From: Sipunculus nudus | Lineage: Eukaryota; Annelida; Sipuncula; Golfingiida; Sipunculidae | Direction: 5' to 3' | Length of the DNA: 64,000 nt | NCBI GenBank assembly: GCA_026874595.1 | Contig: JAPPUL010000068.1 | Location: 759,001 to 823,000 of the forward strand | Shown here: in pieces, positions 1-8,573 of the stretch | How positions within the stretch are numbered: the stretch's first letter is position 1 | Layout: each line of letters begins with the position of its first letter | Made by a program: the position numbers and the translations under genes | Notes under the pieces: generated by a model | Databases searched by the model: none | Told to the model about the DNA's origin: nothing | What the model saw: only the letters and a program-made list of their open reading frames with translations

Positions 1-2
1 TA

Positions 3-431
3 TTCATAAAGTCCCTAAGGTTAAAGCAAGATGCAATACCAGGACGTGTTATAAAAAAATGGTTTGAAATAGACAAAAGTAAGATAGATGCCTTAGGAGA
101 AATTGATTGGAATCGCAAGATACTATTTACTAAAAAAGAGCAGAGGGATTTTTTTAAGCTTGAGCGAGGGCTTGTAGTACAGCGTAAGCTGATGGTGAGT
201 GCAAAAACTGAAGAAGCAAAAGAAACTATAAGACAAAAGCTAGCAAGCGGCCGAGAGCAAATACGTGGTTTGTACAAAGAATTTGGTCTTGAGAAACGCT
301 TTCATGAAATAGTATGCGCAGAACTTTGCGGTCCTGATCATTCTGTTATGGGCGCCTGGATGATAGTAGATAGTCAAGAGCAATTTGACAGTTGGTATGC
401 ATTAAATAGTGCGGCTAAAGCTAAAAAGTAA
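3..431 (+). CDS. coxB: Cytochrome c oxidase subunit II, C-terminal part (cut by window edge)
   Basis: The frame is open from base 3 with no start, so the N-terminal transmembrane hairpin lies outside the window. The first residues read FIKSLRLKQDAIPGR, the subunit II segment where substrate cytochrome c docks near the CuA domain. Near the end, CAELCGPDHSVMGAW carries the full CuA ligand set (Cys, Glu, Cys, His, Met), so the domain should bind dinuclear copper. The tail QFDSWY is the usual subunit II ending. It accepts electrons from cytochrome c on the periplasmic side and passes them to heme a of subunit I, encoded next. About 25 residues just before the CuA loop are Lys/Arg/Glu-rich. Taken alone, the internal ATG at 192 would give a misleading 79-residue protein. 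Confidence 0.93.
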   Translation, partial: FIKSLRLKQDAIPGRVIKKWFEIDKSKIDALGEIDWNRKILFTKKEQRDFFKLERGLVVQRKLMVSAKTEEAKETIRQKLASGREQIRGLYKEFGLEKRFHEIVCAELCGPDHSVMGAWMIVDSQEQFDSWYALNSAAKAKK

Positions 432-500
432 AAAGCTAAAAAGTAAAAAGAGAAGATAAACAGAGAGGGAAAGAAGGAATTACAAAGAAGGAATTACAAA
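419..500 (+). repeat. Two short tandem duplications between coxB and coxA
   Basis: A 15-bp unit (AGCTAAAAAGTAAAA) occurs twice at 419-448 and includes the coxB stop codon. A 14-bp unit (GAAGGAATTACAAA) occurs twice at 473-500 just upstream of the coxA ribosome binding site. Both are perfect. Confidence 0.8.
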
Positions 501-526
501 GAAATATTAGTGAGGAGGAGTAGTAT

Positions 527-2257
527 ATGAGTGAGCACGTAGAACAAAGTATATGGAGACGCTATATATTTTCAACAGACCATAAAGTCATTGGGATGCA
601 ATATATGCTTACGGGTATATTGATGGCAATACTTGGAGGATGGTTTTCAATAGACTTCCGTCTACAAATAGCCTTTCCTGACATGGGATGGCTTTCAACC
701 GGAGCCTATAATGCAACCGTTACGGCCCATGGCGCAATAATGATATTCTGGGTAGCAATGCCTATATTAATCGCAGCATTTGGGAACTTCTTAATACCGA
801 CAATGATAGGAACAGACGACATGGCGTATCCAACGCTTAATATGATATCGTATTGGCTTTTCCTACTAAGCGCTGTTGTACTATTGTTAGCACTTTTAGT
901 TGGCGGTTTTGGCGGGGGTTGGACCTTATATCCTCCACTTTCTGCAAATATGTTAGATGTTACTGGAGGAGGTTACTCCAACACGTTAATGAATCCTGAT
1001 GTATTGCCAAGGGTATTCTCAGGCGGGACCTTGTTCATCGTAGCGATAGCTCTTGAACTAATAGCTTTCTTAATCGGAGGTCTTAATTTCCTGGTAACAA
1101 CAATAAATATGCGAGCTAAGGGAATGACTATGTGGGATTTACCTTTTATGGTATGGATGTTAGATTCTGCTGTAGTGGTATTTATGTTTTCAGTGGGTCC
1201 ACTTGTTGCTGGTGCTATAATGCTATTAACAGACCGACTTGTTGGGACAGGATTTTACGATCCGACTAAAGGTGGCGACCCGATACTATTTCAACATCTA
1301 TTTTGGTTTTTCGGTCATCCGGAAGTGTATGTGATATTGCTTCCTGCGCTTGGAGCCATAGGAGAGGTAATAGCAACCTTTGCACGGAAGGCTTTATTTG
1401 GAATGAAAGTGTTGGTATTCATGGCATTTGCGGCAGTAGGGCTTAGTTTTGTAGTTTGGGCCCATCATCAATTTGTAGCCGGGATAAACCCTAAAGTAGC
1501 CTTATGGTTTACAATAGGGACTGTTCTAATATCCGTGCCATTTGCAAGTATGATATTTTCATTTATTGCAACATTATGGAGAGGACAGATACAGCTTACG
1601 ACTGCTAATTTATGGGCAATAGGCTTTATCTTAACATTTATAATTGGAGGTATAACAGGGATATATCTTGGGTCAATGGCAAGCGATATTATATTTCATG
1701 ATACCTATTTCGTCGTTGCTCACTTTCATTATACTCTAATACCTATAACTCTCTTTGGGACGATGACGGGTATATATTATTGGTATCCAAAATTCGTTGG
1801 AAGGAAATATTCTGAGAAGTTTGGTAAAACACATTTTTGGCTAAGTTTCATGCTGTTTAACATTGCATGGTTGCCGTTATTTATACCCGGCACAGCAGGG
1901 CAACAAAGACGTATAGCAGGCTACACAGTAGAAAACTTTCCAAGCATAGCAGAACCTTTTCAAGACATACGGGTATTTGCAACAATGTGTGCGATACTGC
2001 TTGTTACAGTTCAGTTAGTATGGTTTTTTTATATGATATACATATCGTTCAAAGGTGAGAAAATAACAGATACAAACCCATGGAAAGCAAATACGTTAGA
2101 ATGGCAATGTCCTACACCACCACCTCACGGCAACTTTGAGGAATATCCAACTGTATACAGAGGACCATATGAATATAGTGTACCTGGGCGAGATAAGGAT
2201 TACTGGCCTCAGAATGAATCAACTGAAAAGACCGAAAAGATAGGAGTACTAAAATGA
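527..2257 (+). CDS. coxA: Cytochrome c oxidase subunit I (A-type heme-copper oxidase)
   Basis: Catalytic core of the terminal oxidase: reduces O2 to water and pumps protons. All metal ligands are visible: His68 (TAHGAIMIF) and His401 for low-spin heme a, His399 for heme a3 (TYFVVAHFHYT), and His264 (FGHPEVY), His313 and His314 (WAHHQF) for CuB. Tyr268 is the cross-linked tyrosine. The Glu of GHPEVY and the Asp in TDDMAYP fit the D-channel of the A1 subfamily. The length (576 aa) is normal and about 12 membrane helices are present. AGGAGGAG lies 8-15 bases before the ATG. The gene overlaps coxC by 4 bp (ATGA), indicating translational coupling. Confidence 0.97.
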   Translation: MSEHVEQSIWRRYIFSTDHKVIGMQYMLTGILMAILGGWFSIDFRLQIAFPDMGWLSTGAYNATVTAHGAIMIFWVAMPILIAAFGNFLIPTMIGTDDMAYPTLNMISYWLFLLSAVVLLLALLVGGFGGGWTLYPPLSANMLDVTGGGYSNTLMNPDVLPRVFSGGTLFIVAIALELIAFLIGGLNFLVTTINMRAKGMTMWDLPFMVWMLDSAVVVFMFSVGPLVAGAIMLLTDRLVGTGFYDPTKGGDPILFQHLFWFFGHPEVYVILLPALGAIGEVIATFARKALFGMKVLVFMAFAAVGLSFVVWAHHQFVAGINPKVALWFTIGTVLISVPFASMIFSFIATLWRGQIQLTTANLWAIGFILTFIIGGITGIYLGSMASDIIFHDTYFVVAHFHYTLIPITLFGTMTGIYYWYPKFVGRKYSEKFGKTHFWLSFMLFNIAWLPLFIPGTAGQQRRIAGYTVENFPSIAEPFQDIRVFATMCAILLVTVQLVWFFYMIYISFKGEKITDTNPWKANTLEWQCPTPPPHGNFEEYPTVYRGPYEYSVPGRDKDYWPQNESTEKTEKIGVLK

Positions 2258-2862
2258 ACAGTGTAGCAACAGCGGCAATAAGCACTCAGATACCTAAAGG
2301 CCGTTTGCTTATATGGCTTGTGGTGGCTGGAGAAATGGTTATTTTCGGAGGCGGGGTGATGGCCTATTTACTAAATCGGTTCCGCTATCTTGATATATAC
2401 GATCAGCTTGCAAGTCTTACTAGCACACCGCTTGGGGCTTTGAACACGCTTGTTCTTTTGACAAGCAGCTTTTTTATAGTTATGGCTCATCACTACTCAA
2501 CAACTAAAGATATGAAAAAGATGCAACGAGCACTAACTCTAACGGTCTTACTTGGTGGAGTATTTTTAGTTATAAAAAGTTTTGAATGGGTTCCTAAAAT
2601 AACACATGGCATCGTGCTTGGAATAAGCGATCCGAATCTTCTTGAATGGACGGGACCAGGCATAACCTTCTGGCACTATTATTACTTCTTAACAGGAATG
2701 CATGCGGCCCATGTTATAATAGGCATGATTGCAATATTAATAATTAAAGCTAATGTTAAAAACCAAACTAACTTACATAGAGTAGAATTAATGGGTATAT
2801 ATTGGCATTTTGTTGATATAGTTTGGATATTCTTATTTCCGCTCTTTTACTTGTCAAGATAA
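2254..2862 (+). CDS. coxC: Cytochrome c oxidase subunit III
   Basis: Membrane subunit of the oxidase (202 aa, five or so helices). It stabilises subunit I and binds lipid but carries no metal. Family signatures include SFEWVPKITHG with the conserved Glu, the helix GMHAAHVIIGM, and the C-terminal helix YWHFVDIVWIFLFPLFY. It starts inside the coxA stop (ATGA), so the two are translated together. A 6-bp hairpin lies about 20 bp after its stop, before the subunit IV gene. A second subunit III gene lies at 3899-4486. Confidence 0.93.
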   Translation: MNSVATAAISTQIPKGRLLIWLVVAGEMVIFGGGVMAYLLNRFRYLDIYDQLASLTSTPLGALNTLVLLTSSFFIVMAHHYSTTKDMKKMQRALTLTVLLGGVFLVIKSFEWVPKITHGIVLGISDPNLLEWTGPGITFWHYYYFLTGMHAAHVIIGMIAILIIKANVKNQTNLHRVELMGIYWHFVDIVWIFLFPLFYLSR

Positions 2863-2880
2863 CTTGTTATGATAAACTAT

Positions 2881-2900
2881 CACAAATATTATCGTTTGTG
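2881..2900 (+). other. Small hairpin between coxC and the subunit IV gene
   Basis: Perfect inverted repeat CACAAA / TTTGTG with an 8-nt loop. There is no T-run after it, so it is not a Rho-independent terminator; an mRNA processing or stabilising hairpin is possible. The stem is short, so the call is weak. Confidence 0.25.
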
Positions 2901-2930
2901 CTAGTAATTTAAACCCTGGAGGCTTTTTTT

Positions 2931-3509
2931 ATGGGCATGTTTGATAATATACATCTTAACCGAGAAGATGTTGCATTTAGAGACAGATACGTACTTTCAG
3001 CTAATAATCCTGAGAAAGCGTATGAATCTGATTATCATGGTCATCCACAATATATTAAAATCTATTTCATGTTGGTATTGTTGCTACTTTTAACTTTAAT
3101 TCCAAATATAGTAAATCTTATTGCTGGTGAAGTTATTATGCCTGCTGTTTGGTGGGTTGTTATATTAATATTTGCGTTGTCTGCCTGGAAGGCTTTGTTG
3201 GTGATAGGTAATTTCATGCATATGAAATACGAACCTGTTATAATAGGGGGGTTTGTTGTCTTTAGTCTTACATTACTTGGTATCTTTTTTGGTTTAATAT
3301 GGGCTGATATTTCAAAAATATATGATCCAAGCACACGAACTGATATCACAACCACAAAAACAAATAAGCTTGAGACTTATAAAGTAGGTAATACGACCAA
3401 GCAATATCAAATTATAGAAATAGATTCAACTAAAACTACTCGTGGCGGTACCAAAATACAAAGAACTAAATTCGACTTTGCAAGTATTGATAAACACCTG
3501 AACAAATGA
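2931..3509 (+). CDS. coxD: Cytochrome c oxidase subunit IV family protein with charged tail
   Basis: Small oxidase subunit of the prokaryotic COX4 family: three hydrophobic segments (about residues 44-64, 71-92, 103-126) and the signature VIGNFMHMKYEP between helices two and three. An N-terminal stretch of about 40 soluble residues precedes the helices. A C-terminal tail of about 60 residues, rich in Lys and Thr, follows them and is longer than usual for the family. The Shine-Dalgarno TGGAGG precedes the ATG. Codon choice is more T-rich than in coxA/coxC, with fewer AUA isoleucines. The stop is followed immediately by the 13-bp tandem array. The assignment rests on family pattern and operon position; the symbol is provisional. 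Confidence 0.82.
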   Translation: MGMFDNIHLNREDVAFRDRYVLSANNPEKAYESDYHGHPQYIKIYFMLVLLLLLTLIPNIVNLIAGEVIMPAVWWVVILIFALSAWKALLVIGNFMHMKYEPVIIGGFVVFSLTLLGIFFGLIWADISKIYDPSTRTDITTTKTNKLETYKVGNTTKQYQIIEIDSTKTTRGGTKIQRTKFDFASIDKHLNK

Positions 3510-3510
3510 A

Positions 3511-3897
3511 CTAGGAGCAAGGGTTAGGAGCAAGGGTTAGGAACAAGGGTTAGGAGCAAGGGTTAGGAGCAAGGGTTAGGAACAAGGGTTAGGAACAAGG
3601 GTTAGGAGCAAGGGTTAGGAACAAGGGTTAGGAGCAAGGGTTAGGAGCAAGGGTTAGGAGCAAGGGTTAGGAGCAAGGGTTAGGAGCAAGGGTTAGGAGC
3701 AAGGGTTAGGAGCAAGGGTTAGGAGCAAGGGTTAGGAGCAAGGGTTAGGAACAAGGGTTAGGAGCAAGGGTTAGGAGCAAGGGTTAGGAGCAAGGGTTAG
3801 GAGCAAGGGTTAGGAGCAAGGGTTAGGAGCAAGGGTTAGGAGCAAGGGTTAGGAGCAAGGGTTAGGAGCAAGGGTTAGGAACAAGGGTTAGGAACAA
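3511..3897 (+). repeat. 13-bp tandem array, 29 full units plus 10 bp
   Basis: Unit TTAGGAGCAAGGG, running without interruption from the end of the subunit IV gene to one base before the next ATG. The first unit begins with C instead of T. Otherwise the only variation is G or A at unit position 7; A occurs in units 3, 6, 7, 9, 19, 29 and in the final partial unit. Because 13 is not a multiple of 3 and the unit holds TAG, all three forward frames are closed. Each unit holds two Shine-Dalgarno-like motifs (AGGAG and AAGGG). The last partial unit places AGGA five bases before the ATG at 3899. Confidence 0.98.
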
Positions 3898-3898
3898 A

Positions 3899-4486
3899 AT
3901 GACTTATTATAATCCAGAAGAAAGAAACACGATAACCGGTATATCTAATGGTATACTTTTACTTATGCTTGTTATCGCTATGGAACTTATGTTTTTTGGC
4001 GGTCTTATTAGTGCTTTTCTGGTTCAAGCACTTGGCTCGGCAATATGGCCTCCGCCTAATCAGCCTGTTTTAAATACTTCTATTTCATACGTAAATACTT
4101 CTTTTCTAATATTAAGTGGTCTTACTATGCATTTATCTTGTGTTTATATACAAAAAGATAATGCAAAACTAGCTAAAGTATCCCTTCTTAGTACTGTACT
4201 CTTGGGTGTGATATTCATTCTAATTCAAGGGTATGAATGGGTGAACCTAATAAACTTTGGCTTTACGACGACTTCAAGTATTTTAGCTTCCTTCTTTTAT
4301 GTCATTATCGGAGCACATGCTATACATGCTTTTATTGGGCTTGTTTGTTTAGTATATGTTTATTTTAACTTCTATCATGGCAAATATTCATCATACAATT
4401 ACAATGGCCTTAGAATGATTCGACTGTATTGGTCTTTTGTTGTTTTACTTTGGCCTTTACTATATTCTCTTTTATATCATAACTAA
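3899..4486 (+). CDS. Second cytochrome c oxidase subunit III-like protein
   Basis: 195-aa membrane protein of the heme-copper oxidase subunit III family, paralogous to coxC. It shows the family pattern: a first helix with MELMFFGGLISAFL, then WPPPNQP, a helix with FILIQGYEWVN (conserved Glu), a helix with IGAHAIHAFIGL, and a final helix LYWSFVVLLWPLLYSLL. WPPPNQP is closer to quinol/bo3-type and bacterial A-type subunit III than coxC is. It sits directly after the tandem array, whose last unit supplies its only visible ribosome binding site. It probably belongs to the same oxidase complex or replaces CoxC in a variant form. Confidence 0.88.
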   Translation: MTYYNPEERNTITGISNGILLLMLVIAMELMFFGGLISAFLVQALGSAIWPPPNQPVLNTSISYVNTSFLILSGLTMHLSCVYIQKDNAKLAKVSLLSTVLLGVIFILIQGYEWVNLINFGFTTTSSILASFFYVIIGAHAIHAFIGLVCLVYVYFNFYHGKYSSYNYNGLRMIRLYWSFVVLLWPLLYSLLYHN

Positions 4487-4506
4487 TATTAGACAGAGTG
4501 GTCTTT

Positions 4507-4716
4507 ATGAACATTTTATATATATCTTTTATAACTACTGTTTTTATCTTATATACTAATACACAGACTTGGGCTTGCAACTGTATTAGCGGGCTTGATG
4601 ATAATATATATATTTGGGTTACTTTCGTCTTGTTACCGCTGCCTTTCATTATTGCTGGAACTATTTATTTCCTCATAAAACGACAAAAAACAAAAAGTAC
4701 AATGCTTAGAAAGTGA
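4507..4716 (+). CDS. Small two-helix membrane protein with Cys-x-Cys loop
   Basis: Not recognised as a named family. From the ATG at 4507 (an in-frame GTG lies at 4498) it encodes about 69 residues: an N-terminal hydrophobic segment that could be a signal anchor, a short loop TWACNCISGLDD with two cysteines, a second hydrophobic helix with LLPLPFIIAGTIYFL, and a basic tail. It lies 20 bp after the second subunit III gene and is the last gene of the cox operon, so an accessory role in the oxidase is plausible. Only context supports that role. No strong Shine-Dalgarno is seen. Confidence 0.6.
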   Translation: MNILYISFITTVFILYTNTQTWACNCISGLDDNIYIWVTFVLLPLPFIIAGTIYFLIKRQKTKSTMLRK

Positions 4717-4765
4717 AGTTTATAAATGCTAAGCACTCTAGAAGCACATTTATCAGAGCTATAGC

Positions 4766-5179
4766 CTAGCGGACTTTCTTTAGTATTTGCTCTTGTAGCT
4801 TAACAAAATCCTCCCGTTCCTTATTAAGCGGTTTCCATATCTTTATTACACCATCGTCATACCATCTTGGCAATAAATGAAAATGTAAATGAAACACCGT
4901 CTGCCCTGAGGCTTTGCCATTTAGTTGTGTGCATGTTAAACCATCACACCCTAAACTCTCCTTTAATATAGTTGCTAATTTATGAGTTGTTTGCATTACA
5001 TTTAAATAAACTTCTTTTGGGATCTCGAATATATTCTCAAAATGCTTTTTAGGGATTACTAAGGTATGTCCTTTTACTCCAGGAAATACATCTAGGAAAG
5101 ATATTGTGTTATCATCTTCATATAACTTATACGCGGGTGCCTGTCCCTCTACAATCTTACAAAATATACAGTCTAACAT
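4766..5179 (-). CDS. HIT family (HINT-like) nucleotide hydrolase
   Basis: Soluble 137-aa histidine-triad protein. The catalytic triad is at His97, His99, His101 (TVFHLHFHLLPR), and the N-terminal CIFCKIVEG is typical of HinT/Hit proteins, where the cysteines and a distal His can bind zinc. GHTLVIPKKH is the other conserved family segment. Members hydrolyse purine nucleoside phosphoramidates and related adenylates. It converges with the cox operon (49 bp between stop codons) and is probably a single-gene unit. Confidence 0.93.
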   Translation of the reverse strand: MLDCIFCKIVEGQAPAYKLYEDDNTISFLDVFPGVKGHTLVIPKKHFENIFEIPKEVYLNVMQTTHKLATILKESLGCDGLTCTQLNGKASGQTVFHLHFHLLPRWYDDGVIKIWKPLNKEREDFVKLQEQILKKVR

Positions 5180-5252
5180 AAGCTTTTCTCTAAGATAGAT
5201 TTGTATTTAAAGATAATGATTCTGTTTAGTATAATGTAAATTTTATGGGGGA

Positions 5253-6854
5253 TCATGACAATTTAAAGAGACTCTTATCTAAAGCTTTAGCAACTAATAT
5301 TAGAACAAGCGCCAAAAGGATTATTATTAACGATGGTATGGCCGCCTGTTCAAATAATCCTTCACTACTAAGCTCATAGATATTAATTGCAAGTGTATCC
5401 CATCCAAAGGGACGAAGCAAATAGGTTGCAGGCAATTCTTTCATAACATCAACACCAACAAGCAAACTTCCCGTAATAATGCCAGGCAATATCATGGGTA
5501 ATTGTACTTTTAGAATCGTTCTTGTTGTTGAAGAGCTTAATAATGTAGCATTTTGTATGAAAATAGGTTTAATTTTATTAACACTAGCATCTATTGAATT
5601 ATAACCAATTGCTAGGAATCTTGAAGTATAGGCAAATAACAATAATGCTAGTGAGCCAAAAACAATATGATTAATTGATGTACCGCCAAAATATATACTG
5701 GTTTTTGATATTATATCTACAAAGAATAATAAACCTATAGCCATAACAGAACCTGGCAAGGCATAGCCTAATGTTGAGAGCCTAATTAGCAATGACAACG
5801 GTTTCGTTTTTTGATAGTAATTGCCTAGCGCTAAAAAGAGTGATATTAATATACTTATAGTTGTTGCAAATATTATTAATAATAAACTTGAACTTGCCAC
5901 TTCCAAATATTTAGTCATATTTAGTGTTGTACTTGCCGAAAAAGCCCAAAACAATAATTGCACAATTGGTAAAATAAAAGAAATAATAAATATAAGCCAC
6001 ACAAATATACTAATATTCCAAGATATCAGTTTCTTTGGCTTATAGTATCTATTTTCTAAAACTTCTGTCGAATAATACTTAGACTCTCCCCTGAACTTCT
6101 TTTCAAAGTAAATCATTAAAAATGATATTAATACCAATAATGATGCAAGCTGGGATGATGTTTGAATAGAGCGATAATCTATCCAGGCTGAATAAATAAC
6201 AGTTGTAAAACTATCATAGTTAAAAACAGATACTACTCCAAAGTCTGCTAATGTTTCCATCAGCGTAATTAATACTCCTGCCGCAATAGCTGGTCTTACC
6301 ATGGGTATTGATATCTTTCTAAAACTATACCAATGATTTGATCCTAATAATGTAGCTGCCTCTAACATATTAATTCTTTGCTTTTTAAATGAGGCTCTTG
6401 TTAGCATATAAACATAAGGATAAAAAGCTAAAACAAAGGTTAGTATAACAGCAATATCTCCAGAGCGAATATCAAATCCTTTTATAGAAAAATGCTCTCT
6501 TATAAATACTTGAACATATCCTGAATAATCAAATATACCTAAATAAACAAAGGCCAAAACATAAGCAGGTATAACAAAAGGTAAAAAGAGTAGCCATTCT
6601 AAATATTTCCTGCCTGGAAACTCAACCATAACAACCAAATATGCCAAGGTTGTACCCAATAGAGCAACACCAAAGGACACCCCAACTAGGAGCGATAACG
6701 TTGAGACCAGCAAGTCCCCCAGAAGATTATTATAAAAATGCTGCCATATATCACCATCCCACCCCCACCAAGAAAACAGCACTACTAATATCGGCATCGA
6801 TATTAGTAGTGACAGAGCAACTATAATAGCCTTTGCTATTTTATAGCCTTGCAT
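5253..6854 (-). CDS. fbpB: Ferric iron ABC transporter permease
   Basis: 533-aa inner-membrane permease of the FbpB/AfuB/FutB type, in which two homologous permease halves are fused and about 12 helices are visible. Each half has an EAA-type cytoplasmic loop that contacts the ATPase: EAATLLGSNHWYSFRKI in the first half, NATLLSSSTTRTILKVQLP in the second. The C-terminal half holds MKELPATYLLRPFGWDTLA, characteristic of ferric permeases. It is the third gene of a minus-strand operon (ATPase, binding protein, permease) and starts 6 bp after the binding-protein stop. Transport of Fe3+ is inferred from family and neighbours. Confidence 0.9.
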   Translation of the reverse strand: MQGYKIAKAIIVALSLLISMPILVVLFSWWGWDGDIWQHFYNNLLGDLLVSTLSLLVGVSFGVALLGTTLAYLVVMVEFPGRKYLEWLLFLPFVIPAYVLAFVYLGIFDYSGYVQVFIREHFSIKGFDIRSGDIAVILTFVLAFYPYVYMLTRASFKKQRINMLEAATLLGSNHWYSFRKISIPMVRPAIAAGVLITLMETLADFGVVSVFNYDSFTTVIYSAWIDYRSIQTSSQLASLLVLISFLMIYFEKKFRGESKYYSTEVLENRYYKPKKLISWNISIFVWLIFIISFILPIVQLLFWAFSASTTLNMTKYLEVASSSLLLIIFATTISILISLFLALGNYYQKTKPLSLLIRLSTLGYALPGSVMAIGLLFFVDIISKTSIYFGGTSINHIVFGSLALLLFAYTSRFLAIGYNSIDASVNKIKPIFIQNATLLSSSTTRTILKVQLPMILPGIITGSLLVGVDVMKELPATYLLRPFGWDTLAINIYELSSEGLFEQAAIPSLIIILLALVLILVAKALDKSLFKLS

Positions 6855-6860
6855 ATATGT

Positions 6861-7856
6861 TTACTTATATCCGTTCCTTTGCATTAATCTAACAGCCTTA
6901 GCCTGCAATTTGCCAGCTATCGATAAATTCATATCATCTTGCTTAAACGCTCCCCATCTAGACACTATCGGTCCTGATTTTATTTTGGGGTTAGCTGGGT
7001 ATTCTTTGTTTAACTGGGCATATAGATTTTGTGCTTTATCCGACGTTAACCACTCAAGCAACATAATTGCTTGTTGCTTATTTTTACTATATTTGCTTAT
7101 GCCTGCTCCAGTTATATTAACATGTGTACCCGTAGTACCTTGATTTGCCCAAAATAACTTCAATGGAGAATTAGGTTTTTTTGCCATTAATCTAGCATAA
7201 TAATAAGTATTCACAATGCCAACATCACACTGCCCGGACAATATCGCATCCATTATATGAGAGTCTTTAACATTTGGTGTTGCTGCTAGGTTATTAACCC
7301 AACCCTTTATAACTTTTGCTGTTCGTCTTGCTCCCAAATTATATAGCATTGATGCAACTAATGATTTCGTATAGATCTTCTTACTCGTTCTTAAACACAA
7401 TCTGCCTCTCCACTTGCTTGAGGCTAAATCTGCATAAGTAGATAATTCGTTTGGACTCACTTTATCTGTATTATAAACAATTGTTCTTGCCCTAACAGAA
7501 AGTCCTGTCCATAGCCCTTTTGGATCTCTTAAATGACTTGGAATATTAGCCTTTATAATATTTGAAGACACCCTGCTTAGTATACCCTGCCCCCCTGCAT
7601 ACCATAAAGTACCAGCGTCAACACTCATAAACATATCGGCTTTGGTCTTTTTACCTTCAAGCTTTATCCTCTCAAGTAAGGCATAACTCTTGCCTGTTAT
7701 AAAATCTACCTTAATACCTGTTTGACTACTAAATTCTCTAAATAAAGGCTCTATAAGATGCGCTTTTCTTGAGCTATATACACTAACATCCGCAAATATT
7801 TGCGATGCGCCTATTACTATTAAAATCAGTGATACTAAAAGTATTGTCTTTTTCAT
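6861..7856 (-). CDS. fbpA: Periplasmic ferric iron-binding protein
   Basis: 331-aa extracellular solute-binding protein of the FbpA/FutA/AfuA family. A Sec signal (about residues 1-22, ending near FADVSVYS) exports it. The mature protein begins with the usual VSVYSSRKAHL strand-helix, and the tyrosine cluster NTYYYARL near residue 225 provides the paired Tyr ligands that bind Fe3+ in this family. Its start codon overlaps the stop of the ATPase gene (ATGA), so the cassette is translationally coupled. Binding of free Fe3+ versus an Fe3+ chelate cannot be told from sequence. Confidence 0.92.
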   Translation of the reverse strand: MKKTILLVSLILIVIGASQIFADVSVYSSRKAHLIEPLFREFSSQTGIKVDFITGKSYALLERIKLEGKKTKADMFMSVDAGTLWYAGGQGILSRVSSNIIKANIPSHLRDPKGLWTGLSVRARTIVYNTDKVSPNELSTYADLASSKWRGRLCLRTSKKIYTKSLVASMLYNLGARRTAKVIKGWVNNLAATPNVKDSHIMDAILSGQCDVGIVNTYYYARLMAKKPNSPLKLFWANQGTTGTHVNITGAGISKYSKNKQQAIMLLEWLTSDKAQNLYAQLNKEYPANPKIKSGPIVSRWGAFKQDDMNLSIAGKLQAKAVRLMQRNGYK

Positions 7857-8503
7857 TTTTCCTCCAATGTCTTATCATTAATTAGACCTACTCTACTTGA
7901 AAATATTTCGCTCTCCATTTGACTATGAGTTACCAAAATAGATATTGTCTTTGTTTTTTTAAGTATATCTCTTATTTGCTTAACTAGTAGTTTGCGGGTT
8001 ATATCATCTAAATTAGAAAAAGGTTCGTCTAAAAGTAACATCTTTGGCGCAGGCGCTAATGCTCTTGCCAAGGCAACTCGTTGCTGCTCCCCTCCAGACA
8101 ACTGGTGTGGGTATCTTTCTTCAATTCCCTCTAATTTAATAAGAGATAGTAATTCCTTTATCCTTTGTTTTTGTGCTATTCTATCTTGTTTATATATACC
8201 AAAACTAATATTGCTTGCAATGTTCATATGCGGGAATAATGAATAGTCTTGAAATACCATGCCTATTCCTCTATAGCCCGGTTTTATAATATGTTTACCT
8301 TCAACTGATAATAGCTTTTTATCTATTTCAACCATGCCATCATTACATTCATCTAGTCCTGCTATAAACCTAAGTATTGAGCTCTTACCACTCCCACTTT
8401 CCCCTAACAAAGAAAATAACTCTCCTTTATTTAGACTAAGGTTTAAATCTTTTATGATGTGATCATCTTTATAGCTTATTGATAACTTATTAATTGATAC
8501 CAT
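7853..8503 (-). CDS. fbpC: Ferric iron ABC transporter ATPase, short form
   Basis: ATP-binding subunit of the iron importer. Walker A GESGSGKS (34-41), Q-loop MVFQDYSLFPH (about 82-92), signature LSGGEQQR (135-142), Walker B and catalytic Glu LLLDEP (156-161), and the switch His in LVTHSQ are all present, so it should hydrolyse ATP. At 216 aa it lacks the C-terminal TOBE regulatory domain found in standard FbpC (about 350 aa). It is first in the cassette and lies downstream of feoB and its small partner in the same direction, with about 70 bp between. The ribosome binding site is weak. Confidence 0.91.
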   Translation of the reverse strand: MVSINKLSISYKDDHIIKDLNLSLNKGELFSLLGESGSGKSSILRFIAGLDECNDGMVEIDKKLLSVEGKHIIKPGYRGIGMVFQDYSLFPHMNIASNISFGIYKQDRIAQKQRIKELLSLIKLEGIEERYPHQLSGGEQQRVALARALAPAPKMLLLDEPFSNLDDITRKLLVKQIRDILKKTKTISILVTHSQMESEIFSSRVGLINDKTLEEK

Positions 8504-8573
8504 GATATTTATCTAACCCATTCTTTATCAGTAAATGTTTTTAGAAAATACCTGTTTTAGCAGCATCTTTATG

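Noticed and set aside
3511-3897. CRISPR array
   Set aside because: Repeats are directly head to tail with no spacers, only 13 bp long, and no cas genes are nearby.
5205-5225. Fur box (GATAATGATT) upstream of the HIT gene
   Set aside because: Matches one half of the classical box only, is not palindromic, and lies between genes in AT-rich DNA where such matches are expected.
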